A DNA stretch of 64,000 nt from Auanema rhodensis (Eukaryota > Nematoda > Chromadorea > Rhabditida > Rhabditidae), in NCBI GenBank assembly GCA_964057225.1, contig OZ059894.1, positions 3,472,001 to 3,536,000 of the forward strand. Direction: 5' to 3'. The notes beneath the pieces are model-generated. The model had not been told where the DNA came from. It did no database searches and worked only from the letters and a program-made list of their open reading frames with translations. A program made the position numbers and the translations under genes. This document shows, piece by piece, positions 23,901-36,730 of this stretch; positions within the stretch are counted from its first letter, which is position 1, and each line of letters opens with the position of its first letter.

Positions 23901-26900
23901 TTTCAAGGCAAAGACGATGGACAATGTTATTCAACGAAAAAATTAATTCTTCAGGGTGAAAATCGAGGATATAAGTGTGAACTTATATCAGTTGATATCT
24001 CGGTGCATTTTTAAGCTAGCGCAAATCTGATAACACAGATCGACGCAGCTTAAAAATCCGCATCGAATGCACTATACTACATTGAGAAACGCTCAATACA
24101 AAAATTAGTTATGATCGTTTGAAAAATGATGCATTAGTGTATGTTGAGTTTCCATGTACACTCAACATTGCTTCCAAAAACATTTTGACAAAAATTTTTT
24201 CGAAAAATTTCAAAATAATTTAGCAAAAAGTAGATGTTTTTAGATTCCTTTTTTCAAGGCAAAGACGATGGACATTGTTATTCAACGAAAAAATTAATTC
24301 TTCAGGGTGAAAATCGAGGATATAAGTGTGAACTTATATCAGTTGATATCTCGGTGCATTTTTAAGCTAGCGCAAATCTGATAAAACAGATCGACGCAGC
24401 TTAAAAATCCGCATCGAATGCACTATACTACATTGAGAAACGCTCAATACAAAAATTAGTTATGATCGTTTGAAAAATGATGCATTAGTGTATGTTGAGT
24501 TTCCATGTACACTCAACATTGCTTCCAAAAACATTTTGACAAAAATTTTTTCGAAAAATTTCAAAATAATTTAGCAAAAAGTAGATGTTTTTAGATTCCT
24601 TTTTTCAAGGCAAAGACGATGGACGATGTTATTCAACAAAAAAATCAATTTTTCAGGGTGAAAATCGAGGATATAAGTGTGAACTTATATCAGTTGATAT
24701 CTCGGTGCATTTTTAAACTAGCGCAAATCTGATAACACAGATCGATGCAGCTTAAAAATCCGCATCGAATGCACTATACTACATTGAGAAACGCTTATTA
24801 CAAAAATTAGTTATGATCGTTTGAAAAATGATGCATTAGTGTATGTTGAGTTTCCATGTACACTCAACATTGCTTCCAAAAACATTTTGACAAAAATTTT
24901 TTCGAAAAATTTCAAAATAATTTAGCAAAAAGTAGATGTTTTTAGATTCCTTTTTTCAAGGCAAAGACGATGGACATTGTTATTCAACGAAAAAATTAAT
25001 TCTTCAGGGTGAAAATCGAGGATATAAGTGTGAACTTATATCAGTTGATATCTCGGTGCATTTTTAAACTAGCGCAAATCTGATAACACAGATCGATGCA
25101 GCTTAAAAATCCGCATCGAATGCACTATACTACATTGAGAAACGCTTATTACAAAAATTAGTTATGATCGTTTGAAAAATGACGCATTAGTGTATGTTGA
25201 GTTTCCATGTACACTCAACATTGCTTCCAAAAACATTTTGACAAAAATTTTTTCGAAAAATTTCAAAATAATTTAGCAAAAAGTAGATGTTTTTAGATTC
25301 CTTTTTTCAAGGCAAAGACGATGGACGATGTTATTCAACGAAAAAATTAATTCTTCAGGGTCAAAATCGAGGATATAAGTGTGAACTTATATCAGTTGAT
25401 ATCTCGGTGCATTTTTCAGCTAGCGCAAATCTGATAACACAGATCGACGCAGCTTAAAAATCCGCATCGAATGCACTATACTACATTGAGAAACGCTCAA
25501 TACAAAAATTAGTTATGATCGTTTGAAAAATGATGCATTAGTGTATGTTGAGTTTCCATGTACACTCAACATTGCTTCCAAAAACATTTTGACAAAAATT
25601 TTTTCGAAAAATTTCAAAATAATTTAGCAAAAAGTAGATGTTTTCAGATTTTTTTTTTTAAGGCAAAGACGATGGACAATGTTATTCAACGAAAAAATTA
25701 ATTCTTCAGGGTGAAAATCGAGGATATAAGTGTGAACTTATATCAGTTGATATCTCGGTGCATTTTTAAGCTAGCGCAAATCTGATAACACAGATCGATG
25801 CAGCTTAAAAATCCGCATCGAATGCACTATACTACATTGAGAAACGCTTAATACAAAAATTAGTTATGATCGTTTGAAAAATGATGCATTAGTGTATGTT
25901 GAGTTTCCATGTACACTCAACATTGCTTCCAAAAACATTTTGACAAAAATTTTTTCGAAAAATTTCAAAATAATTTAGCAAAAAGTAGATGTTTTTAGAT
26001 TCCTTTTTTCAAGGCAAAGACGATGGACATTGTTATTCAACGAAAAAATTAATTCTTCAGGGTGAAAATCGAGGATATAAGTGTGAACTTATATCAGTTG
26101 ATATCTCGGTGCATTTTTAAGCTAGCGCAAATCTGATAACACAGATCGATGCAGCTTAAAAATCCGCATCGAATGCACTATACTACATTGAGAAACGCTT
26201 AATACAAAAATTAGTTATGATCGTTTGAAAAATGATGCATTAGTGTATGTTGAGTTTCCATGTACACTCAACATTGCTTCCAAAAACATTTTGACAAAAA
26301 TTTTTTCGAAAAATTTCAAAATAATTTAGCAAAAAGTAGATGTTTTTAGATTCCTTTTTTCAAGGCAAAGACGATGGACATTGTTATTCAACGAAAAAAT
26401 TAATTCTTCAGGGTGAAAATCGAGGATATAAGTGTGAACATATATCAGTTGATATCTCGGTGCATTTTTAAGCTAGCGCAAATCTGATAACACAGATCGA
26501 TGCAGCTTAAAAATCCGCATCGAATGCACTATACTACATTGAGAAACGCTTAATACAAAAATTAGTTATGATCGTTTGAAAAATGATGCATTAGTGTATG
26601 TTGAGTTTCCATGTACACTCAACATTGCTTCCAAAAACATTTTGACAAAAATTTTTTCGAAAAATTTCAAAATAATTTAGCAAAAAGTAGATGTTTTTAG
26701 ATTCCTTTTTTCAAGGCAAAGACGATGGACGATGTTATTCAACGAAAAAATTAATTCTTCAGGGTCAAAATCGAGGATATAAGTGTGAACTTATATCAGT
26801 TGATATCTCGGTGCATTTTTAAGCTAGCGCAAATCTGATAACAAAGATCGACGCAGCTTAAAAATCCGCATCGAATGCACTATACTACATTGAGAAACGC

Positions 26901-28760
26901 TCAATACAAAAATTAGTTATGATCGTTTGAAAAATGATGCATTAGTGTATGTTGAGTTTCCATGTACACTCAACATTGCTTCCAAAAACATTTTGACAAA
27001 AATTTGTTCGAAAAATTTCAAAATAATTTAGCAAAAAGTAGATGTTTTTAGATTCCTTTTTTCAAGGCAAAGACGATGGACATTGTTATTCAACGAAAAA
27101 ATTAATTCTTCAGGGTGAAAATCGAGGATATAAGTGTGAACATATATCAGTTGATATCTCGGTGCATTTTTAAGCTAGCGCAAATCTGATAACACAGATC
27201 GACGCAGCTTAAAAATCCGCATCGAATGCACTATACTACATTGAGAAACGCTTAATACAAAAATTAGTTATGATCGTTTGAAAAATGATGCATTAGTGTA
27301 TGTTGAGTTTCCATGTACACTCAACATTGCTTCCAAAAACATTTTGACAAAAATTTGTTCGAAAAATTTCAAAATAATTTAGCAAAAAGTAGATGTTTTT
27401 AGATTCCTTTTTTCAAGGCAAAGACGATGGACGATGTTATTCAACGAAAAAATTAATTCTTCAGGGTCAAAATCGAGGATATAAGTGTGAACTTATATCA
27501 GTTGATATCTCGGTGCATTTTTAAGCTAGCGCAAATCTGATAACACAGATCGACGCAGCTTAAAAATCCGCATCGAATGCACTATACTACATTGAGAAAC
27601 GCTCAATACAAAAATTAGTTATGATCGTTTGAAAAATGATGCATTAGTGTATGTTGAGTTTCCATGTACACTCAACATTGCTTCCAAAAACATTTTGACA
27701 AAAATTTGTTCGAAAAATTTCAAAATAATTTAGCAAAAAGTAGATGTTTTTAGATTCCTTTTTTCAAGGCAAAGACGATGGACGATGTTATTCAACGAAA
27801 AAAATAATTCTTCAGGGTCAAAATCGAGGATATAAGTGTGAACTTATATCAGTTGATATCTCGGTGCATTTTTAAGCTAGCGCAAATCTGATAACACAGA
27901 TCGACGCAGCTTAAAAATCCGCATCGAATGCACTATACTACATTGAGAAACGCTCAATACAAAAATTAGTTATGATCGTTTGAAAAATGATGCATTAGTG
28001 TATGTTGAGTTTCCATGTACACTCAACATTGCTTCCAAAAACATTTTGACAAAAATTTGTTCGAAAAATTTCAAAATAATTTAGCAAAAAGTAGATGTTT
28101 TCAGATTTTTTTCTTTCAAGGCAAAGACGATGGACAATGTTATTCAACGAAAAAATTAATTCTTCAGGGTGAAAATCGAGGATATAAGTGTGAACTTATA
28201 TCAGTTGATATCTCGGTGCATTTTTAAGCTAGCGCAAATCTGATAACACAGATCGACGCAGCTTAAAAATCCGCATCGAATGCACTATACTACATTGAGA
28301 AACGCTCAATACAAAAATTAGTTATGATCGTTTGAAAAATGATGCATTAGTGTATGTTGAGTTTCCATGTACACTCAACATTGCTTCCAAAAACATTTTG
28401 ACAAAAATTTTTTCGAAAAATTTCAAAATAATTTAGCAAAAAGTAGATGTTTTTAGATTCCTTTTTTCAAGGCAAAGACGATGGACATTGTTATTCAACG
28501 AAAAAATTAATTCTTCAGGGTGAAAATCGAGGATATAAGTGTGAACTTATATCAGTTGATATCTCGGTGCATTTTTAAGCTAGCGCAAATCTGATAAAAC
28601 AGATCGACGCAGCTTAAAAATCCGCATCGAATGCACTATACTACATTGAGAAACGCTCAATACAAAAATTAGTTATGATCGTTTGAAAAATGATGCATTA
28701 GTGTATGTTGAGTTTCCATGTACACTCAACATTGCTTCCAAAAACATTTTGACAAAAATT
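20970..28760 (+). repeat. Segmental duplication in satellite B, 12-monomer offset (4213 bp)
   Basis: Rare variants repeat at an exact offset of 4213: TTTTTCAGCTAG at 21204 and 25417, ATAACAAAGATC at about 22628 and 26841, and the TTTTTTTCTTTC monomer whose neighbourhood starts at 23802 and 28015. The match covers about 20.97-24.54 kb against 25.18-28.76 kb. 4213 is twelve monomers plus the one-base insertion. Confidence 0.88.
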
Positions 28761-30810
28761 TGTTCGAAAAATTTCAAAATAATTTAGCAAAAAGTAGATG
28801 TTTTTAGATTCCTTTTTTCAAGGCAAAGACGATGGACGATGTTATTCAACGAAAAAATTAATTCTTCAGGGTCAAAATCGAGGATATAAGTGTGAACTTA
28901 TATCAGTTGATATCTCGGTGCATTTTTAAGCTAGCGCAAATCTGATAACACAGATCGACGCAGCTTAAAAATCCGCATCGAATGCACTATACTACATTGA
29001 GAAACGCTCAATACAAAAATTAGTTATGATCGTTTGAAAAATGATGCATTAGTGTATGTTGAGTTTCCATGTACACTCAACATTGCTTCCAAAAACATTT
29101 TGACAAAAATTTGTTCGAAAAATTTCAAAATAATTTAGCAAAAAGTAGATGTTTTTAGATTCCTTTTTTCAAGGCAAAGACGATGGACGATGTTATTCAA
29201 CGAAAAAATTAATTCTTCAGGGTCAAAATCGAGGATATAAGTGTGAACTTATATCAGTTGATATCTCGGTGCATTTTTAAGCTAGCGCAAATCTGATAAC
29301 ACAGATCGACGCAGCTTAAAAATCCGCATCGAATGCACTATACTACATTGAGAAACGCTCAATACAAAAATTAGTTATGATCGTTTGAAAAATGATGCAT
29401 TAGTGTATGTTGAGTTTCCATGTACACTCAACATTGCTTCCAAAAACATTTTGACAAAAATTTGTTCGAAAAATTTCAAAATAATTTAGCAAAAAGTAGA
29501 TGTTTTCAGATTTTTTTCTTTCAAGGCAAAGACGATGGACAATGTTATTCAACGAAAAAATTAATTCTTCAGGGTGAAAATCGAGGATATAAGTGTGAAC
29601 TTATATCAGTTGATATCTCGGTGCATTTTTAAGCTAGCGCAAATCTGATAACACAGATCGACGCAGCTTAAAAATCCGCATCGAATGCACTATACTACAT
29701 TGAGAAACGCTCAATACAAAAATTAGTTATGATCGTTTGAAAAATGATGCATTAGTGTATGTTGAGTTTCCATGTACACTCAACATTGCTTCCAAAAACA
29801 TTTTGACAAAAATTTTTTCGAAAAATTTCAAAATAATTTAGCAAAAAGTAGATGTTTTTAGATTCCTTTTTTCAAGGCAAAGACGATGGACATTGTTATT
29901 CAACGAAAAAATTAATTCTTCAGGGTGAAAATCGAGGATATAAGTGTGAACTTATATCAGTTGATATCTCGGTGCATTTTTAAGCTAGCGCAAATCTGAT
30001 AAAACAGATCGACGCAGCTTAAAAATCCGCATCGAATGCACTATACTACATTGAGAAACGCTCAATACAAAAATTAGTTATGATCGTTTGAAAAATGATG
30101 CATTAGTGTATGTTGAGTTTCCATGTACACTCAACATTGCTTCCAAAAACATTTTGACAAAAATTTTTTCGAAAAATTTCAAAATAATTTAGCAAAAAGT
30201 AGATGTTTTTAGATTCCTTTTTTCAAGGCAAAGACGATGGACGATGTTATTCAACAAAAAAATCAATTTTTCAGGGTGAAAATCGAGGATATAAGTGTGA
30301 ACTTATATCAGTTGATATCTCGGTGCATTTTTAAACTAGCGCAAATCTGATAACACAGATCGATGCAGCTTAAAAATCCGCATCGAATGCACTATACTAC
30401 ATTGAGAAACGCTTATTACAAAAATTAGTTATGATCGTTTGAAAAATGATGCATTAGTGTATGTTGAGTTTCCATGTACACTCAACATTGCTTCCAAAAA
30501 CATTTTGACAAAAATTTTTTCGAAAAATTTCAAAATAATTTAGCAAAAAGTAGATGTTTTTAGATTCCTTTTTTCAAGGCAAAGACGATGGACATTGTTA
30601 TTCAACGAAAAAATTAATTCTTCAGGGTGAAAATCGAGGATATAAGTGTGAACTTATATCAGTTGATATCTCGGTGCATTTTTAAACTAGCGCAAATCTG
30701 ATAACACAGATCGATGCAGCTTAAAAATCCGCATCGAATGCACTATACTACATTGAGAAACGCTTATTACAAAAATTAGTTATGATCGTTTGAAAAATGA
30801 CGCATTAGTG
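27350..30810 (+). repeat. Nested 4-monomer (1405-bp) duplication in satellite B
   Basis: The block with AAATTTGTTCG at 27.35 kb is repeated at 28.76 kb, and the TTTTTTTCTTTC monomer recurs at offset 1405 (28015 and 29420). After this extra block, the older similarity resumes at offset 5618, which is 4213 plus 1405. For example, AACAAAAAAATCAATT is at 24.63 and 30.25 kb and GACGCATTAG at 25181 and 30799. A 12-monomer duplication was therefore followed by a 4-monomer one. Confidence 0.88.
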
Positions 30811-32508
30811 TATGTTGAGTTTCCATGTACACTCAACATTGCTTCCAAAAACATTTTGACAAAAATTTTTTCGAAAAATTTCAAAATAATTTAGCAAAAA
30901 GTAGATGTTTTTAGATTCCTTTTTTCAAGGCAAAGACGATGGACATTGTTATTCAACGAAAAAATTAATTCTTCAGGGTGAAAATCGAGGATATAAGTGT
31001 GAACTTATATCAGTTGATATCTCGGTGCATTTTTAAGCTAGCGCAAATCTGATAACACAGACCGACGCAGCTTAAAAATCCGCATCGAATGCACTATACT
31101 ACATTGAGAAACGCTTAATACAAAAATTAGTTATGATCGTTTGAAAAATGATGCATTAGTGTATGTTGAGTTTCCATGTACAATCAACATTGCTTCCAAA
31201 AACATTTTGACAAAAATTTTTTCGAAAAATTTCAAAATAATTCAGCAAAAAGTAGATGTTTTTAGATTCCTTTTTTCAAGGCAAAGACGATGGACGATGT
31301 TATTCAACAAAAAAATTAATTTTTCAGGGTGAAAATCGAGGATATAAGTGTGAACTTATATCAGTTGATATCTCGGTGCATTTTTAAGCTAGCGCAAATC
31401 TGATAACACAGATCGATGCAGCTTAAAAATCCGCATCGAATGCACTATACTACATTGAGAAACGCTTGATACAAAAATTAGTTATGATCGTTTGAAAAAT
31501 GATGCATTAGTGTATGTTGAGTTTCCATGTACACTCAACATTGCTTCCAAAAACATTTTGACAAAAATTTTTTCGAAAAATTTCAAAATAATTTAGCAAA
31601 AAGTAGATGTTTTTAGATTCCTTTTTTCAAGGCAAAGACGATGGACATTGTTATTCAACGAAAAAATTAATTCTTCAGGGTGAAAATCGAGGATATAAGT
31701 GTGAACTTATATCAGTTGATATCTCGGTGCATTTTTAAGCTAGCGCAAATCTGATAACACAGACCGACGCAACTTAAAAATCCGCATCGAATGCACTATA
31801 CTACATTGAGAAACGCTTAATACAAAAATTAGTTATGATCGTTTGAAAAATGATGCATTAGTGTATGTTGAGTTTCCATGTACAATCAACATTGCTTCCA
31901 AAAACATTTTGACAAAAATTTTTTCGAAAAATTTCAAAATAATTTAGCAAAAAGTAGATGTTTTTAGATTCCTTTTTTCAAGGCAAAGACGATGGACGAT
32001 GTTATTCAACGAAAAAATTAATTCTTCAGGGTCAAAATCGAGGATATAAGTGTGAACTTATATCAGTTGATATCTCGGTGCATTTTTAAGCTAGCGCAAA
32101 TCTGATAACACAGACCGACGCAACTTAAAAATCCGCATCGAATGCACTATACTACATTGAGAAACGCTCAATACAAAAATTAGTTATGATCGTTTGAAAA
32201 ATGATGCATTAGTGTATGTTGAGTTTCCATGTACACTCAACATTGCTTCCAAAAACATTTTGACAAAAATTTTTTCGAAAAATTTCAAAATAATTTAGCA
32301 AAAAGTAGATGTTTTTAGATTCCTTTTTTCAAGGCAAAGACGATGGACATTGTTATTCAACGAAAAAATTAATTCTTCAGGGTGAAAATCGAGGATATAA
32401 GTGTGAACTTATATCAGTTGATATCTCGGTGCATTTTTAAGCTAGCGCAAATCTGATAACACAGATCGACGCAGCTTAAAAATCCGCATCGAATGCACTA
32501 TACTACAT

Positions 32509-34125
32509 GAACACATGATGTGCACTTGGTATGTAACTCGCTTCACGTGAAAGATAAAGGGATGCGGTTTTCAAAATTAGATTCCCCATGTCCATATAAG
32601 TCTAAAAACAAATTTTTATTGATATTGGTGCATGGTAACCATGACTTTGAAATTTACGTGAACTTTAATTTATGCTAATTGGTATGTAACTCGCTTCACG
32701 TGAAAGATAAAGAGATGCGGTTTTCAAAATTAGATTCCCCATGTCCATATAAGTCCAAAAACGAATTTTTCTTGATATTGGTGCATGGCAACCATGACTT
32801 TGAAATTTACGTGAACTTTAATTTATGCTAATTAAGTGTACACGTGATGTGCACTTGGTATGTAACTCGCTTCACGTGAAAGATAAAGAGATGCGGTTTT
32901 TAAAATTAGATTCCCCATGTCCATATTAGTCTAAAAACAAATTTTTATTGATATTGGTGCATGGTAACCATGACTTTAAAATTTACGTGAACTTTAATTT
33001 ATGCTAATTAAGTGTACACATGATGTGCACTTGGTATGTAACTCGCTTCACGTCAAAGATAAAGAGATGCGGTTTTCAAAATTAGATTCCTCATGTCCAT
33101 ATTAGTCTAAAAACGAATTTTTATTGATATTGGTGCATGGTAACCATGACTTTGAAATTTACGTGAACTTTAATTTATGCTAATTAAGTGTACACATGAT
33201 GTGCACTTGGTATGTAACTCGCTTCACGTCAAAGATAAAGAGATGCGGTATTTAAAATTAGATTCCCCATGTCCATATTAGTCTAAAAACGAATTTTTAT
33301 TGATATTGGTGCATGGTAACCATGACTTTGAAATTTACGTGAACTTTAATTTATGCTAATTAAGTGTACACATGATGTGCGCTTGGTATGTAACTCGCTT
33401 CACGTCAAAGATAAAGAGATGCGGTATTTAAAATTAGATTCCCCATGTCCATATTAGTCTAAAAACAAATTTTTATTAATATTGGTGCATGGTAACCATG
33501 ACTTTGAAATTTACGTGAACTTTAATTTATGCTAATTAAGTGTACACATAATGTGCGCTTGGTATGTAACTCGCTTCACGTGAAAGATAAAGAGATGCGG
33601 TTTTCAAAATTAGATTCCCCATTTCCATATTAGTCTAAAAACGAATTTTTATTGATATTGATGCATGGTAACCATGACTTTGAAATTTACGTGAACTTTA
33701 ATTTATGCTAATTAAGTGTACACATGATGTGCACTTGGTATGTAACTTGCTTCACGTGAAAGATAAAGGGATGCGGTTTTCAAAATTAGATTCCCTATGT
33801 CCATATTAGTCTAAAAACAAATTTTTATTGATATTGGTGCATGGCAACCATGACTTTAAAATTTACGTGAACTTTAATTTATGCTAATTAAGTGTACACA
33901 TGATGTGCACTTGGTATGTAACTCGCTTCACGTCAAAGATAAAGAGATGCGGTTTTCAAAATTAGATTCCCCATGTCCATATTAGTCTAAAAACAAATTT
34001 TTATTAATATTGGTGCTTGGTAACCATGACTTTGAAGTTTACGTGAACTTTAATTTATGCTAATTAAGTGAGCACATGATGTGCACTTGGTATGTAACTC
34101 GCTTCACGTGAAAGATAAAGAGATG
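32509..34125 (+). repeat. Satellite C, forward block (about 10 monomers)
   Basis: The marker GGTATGTAAC occurs at 32529, 32681 and 32857, then every 176 bp to 34089. The first spacing is 152 because a segment including AAGTGTACACATGATGTG is missing from that copy. The left junction joins satellite B (CACTATACTACAT) to ACACATGATGTGCAC within a few bases. This block is the reverse complement of the array beyond 34.2 kb. Confidence 0.95.
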
Positions 34126-34220
34126 TGGTTACCATGCACCAATATCAATAAAAATTTGTTTTTAGACTTATATGGACATGGGGATCTCTTTATCTTTGAT
34201 GGGGATCTCTTTATCTTTAA
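34126..34220. repeat. Inversion junction of satellite C with local rearrangement
   Basis: Forward sequence AAAGATAAAGAGATG passes through TGGTT into ACCATGCACCAATATC, which is reverse-orientation sequence from another part of the monomer. The junction falls in a GGTT shared by both. Just beyond, ATGGGGATCTCTTTATCTTT occurs twice with a 21-bp offset (34178-34197 and 34199-34218), and the monomer is scrambled before regular reverse copies resume. This marks a repaired break. Confidence 0.9.
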
Positions 34221-34856
34221 AGTCATGGTTACCATGCACCAATATTAATAGAAATTCGTTTTTAGACTAATATGGACATGGGGAATCTAATTTTGAAAAC
34301 CGCATCCCTTTATCTTTCACGTGAAGCGAGTTACATACCAAGTGCACATCACGTGTACACTTAATTAGCATAAATTAAAGTTCACGTAAATTTCAAAGTC
34401 ATGGTTACCATGCACCAATATCAATAAAAATTCGTTTTTAGACTAATATGGACATGAGGAATCTAATTTTGAAAACCGCATCTCTTTATCTTTGACGTGA
34501 AGCGAGTTACATACCAAGTGCACATCATGTGTACACTTAATTAGCATAAATTAAAGTTCACGTAAATTTTAAAGTCATGGTTACCATGCACCTATATCAA
34601 TAAAAATTTGTTTTTAGACTAATATGGACATGGGGAATCTAATTTTAAAAACCGCATCTCTTTATCTTTCACGTGAAGCGAGTTACATACCAAGTGCACA
34701 TCACGTGTACACTTAATTAGCATAAATTAAAGTTCACGTAAATTTCAAAGTCATGGTTGCCATGCACCAATATCAAGAAAAATTCGTTTTTGGACTTATA
34801 TGGACATGGGGAATCTAATTTTGAAAACCGCATCTCTTTATCTTTCACGTGAAGCG

Positions 34857-36730
34857 AGTTACATACCAATTAGCATAAATTAAAGTTCACGTAAATTTCA
34901 AAGTCATGGTTACCATGCACCAATATCAATAAAAATTTGTTTTTAGACTTATATGGACATGGGGAATCTAATTTTGAAAACCGCATCCCTTTATCTTTCA
35001 CGTGAAGCGAGTTACATACCAAGTGCACATCACGTGTACATTTAATTAGCATAAATTAAAGTTCACGTAAATTTCAAAGTCATGGTTACCATGCACCAAT
35101 AATAATAAAAATTTGTTTTTAGACTAACATGGAAATGGGGAATCTAATTTTGAAAACCGCATCTCTTTATCTTTCACGTGAAGCGAGTTACATACCAATT
35201 AGCATAAATTAAAGTTCACGTAAATTTCAAAGTCATGGTTACCAGGCACCAATATCAATAAAAATTTGTTTTTAGACTTATATGGACATGGGGAATCTAA
35301 TTTTGAAAACCGCATCCCTTTATCTTTCACGTGAAGCGAGTTACATACCAAGTGCACATCACGTGTACATTTAATTAGCATAAATTAAAGTTCACGTAAA
35401 TTTCAAAGTCATGGTTACCATGCACCAATAATAATAAAAATTTGTTTTTAGACTAACATGGAAATGGGGAATCTAATTTTGAAAACCGCATCTCTTTATC
35501 TTTCACGTGAAGCGAGTTACATACCAAGTGCACATCATGTGTACACTTAATTAGCATAAATTAAAGTTCACGTAAATTTCAAAGTCCTGGTTGCCATGCA
35601 CCAATATCAAGAAAAATTCGTTTTTGGACTTATATGGACATGGGGAATCTAATTTTGAAAACCGCATCTCTTTATCTTTCACGTGAAGCGAGTTACATAC
35701 CAATTAGCATAAATTAAAGTTCACGTAAATTTCAAAGTCATGGTTACCATGCACCAATATCAATAAAAATTTGTTTTTAGACTAACATGGAAATGGGGAA
35801 TCTAATTTTAAAAACCGCATCTCTTTATCTTTCACGTGAAGCGAGTTACATACCAAGTGCACATCACGTGTACACTTAATTAGCATAAATTAAAGTTCAC
35901 GTAAATTTCAAAGTCATGGTTGCCATGCACCAATATCAAGAAAAATTCGTTTTTGGACTTATATGGACATGGGGAATCTAATTTTGAAAACCGCATCTCT
36001 TTATCTTTCACGTGAAGCGAGTTACATACCAATTAGCATAAATTAAAGTTCACGTAAATTTCAAAGTCATGGTTACCATGCACCAATATCAATAAAAATT
36101 TGTTTTTAGACTTATATGGACATGGGGAATCTAATTTTGAAAACCGCATCCCTTTATCTTTCACGTGAAGCGAGTTACATACCAAGTGCACATCACGTGT
36201 ACACTTAATTAGCATAAATTAAAGTTCACGTAAATTTCAAAGTCATGGTTGCCATGCACCAATATCAAGAAAAATTCGTTTTTGGACTTATATGGACATG
36301 GGGAATCTAATTTTGAAAACCGCATCTCTTTATCTTTCACGTGAAGCGAGTTACATACCAATTAGCATAAATTAAAGTTCACGTAAATTTCAAAGTCATG
36401 GTTACCATGCACCAATATCAATAAAAATTTGTTTTTAGACTTATATGGACATGGGGAATCTAATTTTGAAAACCGCATCCCTTTATCTTTCACGTGAAGC
36501 GAGTTACATACCAAGTGCACATCACGTGTACATTTAATTAGCATAAATTAAAGTTCACGTAAATTTCAAAGTCATGGTTACCATGCACCAATAATAATAA
36601 AAATTTGTTTTTAGACTAACATGGAAATGGGGAATCTAATTTTGAAAACCGCATCTCTTTATCTTTCACGTGAAGCGAGTTACATACCAAGTGCACATCA
36701 TGTGTACACTTAATTAGCATAAATTAAAGT
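34857..36730 (-). repeat. Satellite C 153/176 dimer zone
   Basis: Here some monomers lack the segment with AAGTGCACATCACGTGTACAC, giving TACATACCAATTAGCAT and a length of about 153 bp. Short and normal monomers pair into a 329-bp dimer, seen twice as identical-looking blocks (34870/35199 and 36033/36362). The short form also occurs once in the forward block at 32681, so it predates the inversion or was carried across it. Confidence 0.85.

Larger units (their letters stand above)
11776..32508 (+). repeat. Satellite B array, 351-bp monomer, about 59 copies
   Basis: The marker TCGAATGCACTATA recurs at 11776, 12127, 12478, 12829 and so on, a 351-bp period kept to 32.5 kb (352 where TTTTTTTCTTTC replaces CCTTTTTTC). 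All copies are in one orientation. No frame longer than 79 codons is open and the open frames are not conserved among copies, so the monomer is non-coding. The left part (to about 15.0 kb) shows a 702-bp dimer pattern: GCAAAAAGTAG and GCGAAAAGTAG monomers alternate at first. The right part is homogenised around GCAAAAAGTAG. The first monomer is the most diverged at its left edge. Confidence 0.97.

Noticed and set aside
11776-32508. CENP-B box resemblance in satellite B (TTTCGTTGAATAAC on the minus strand)
   Set aside because: It matches the TTCG and following A but lacks the required CGGG half, so it fails the core consensus.
34870-36544. Four near-identical 60-codon frames on the minus strand
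   Set aside because: They exist only where the short/normal dimer of satellite C happens to join frames; not conserved in the array.
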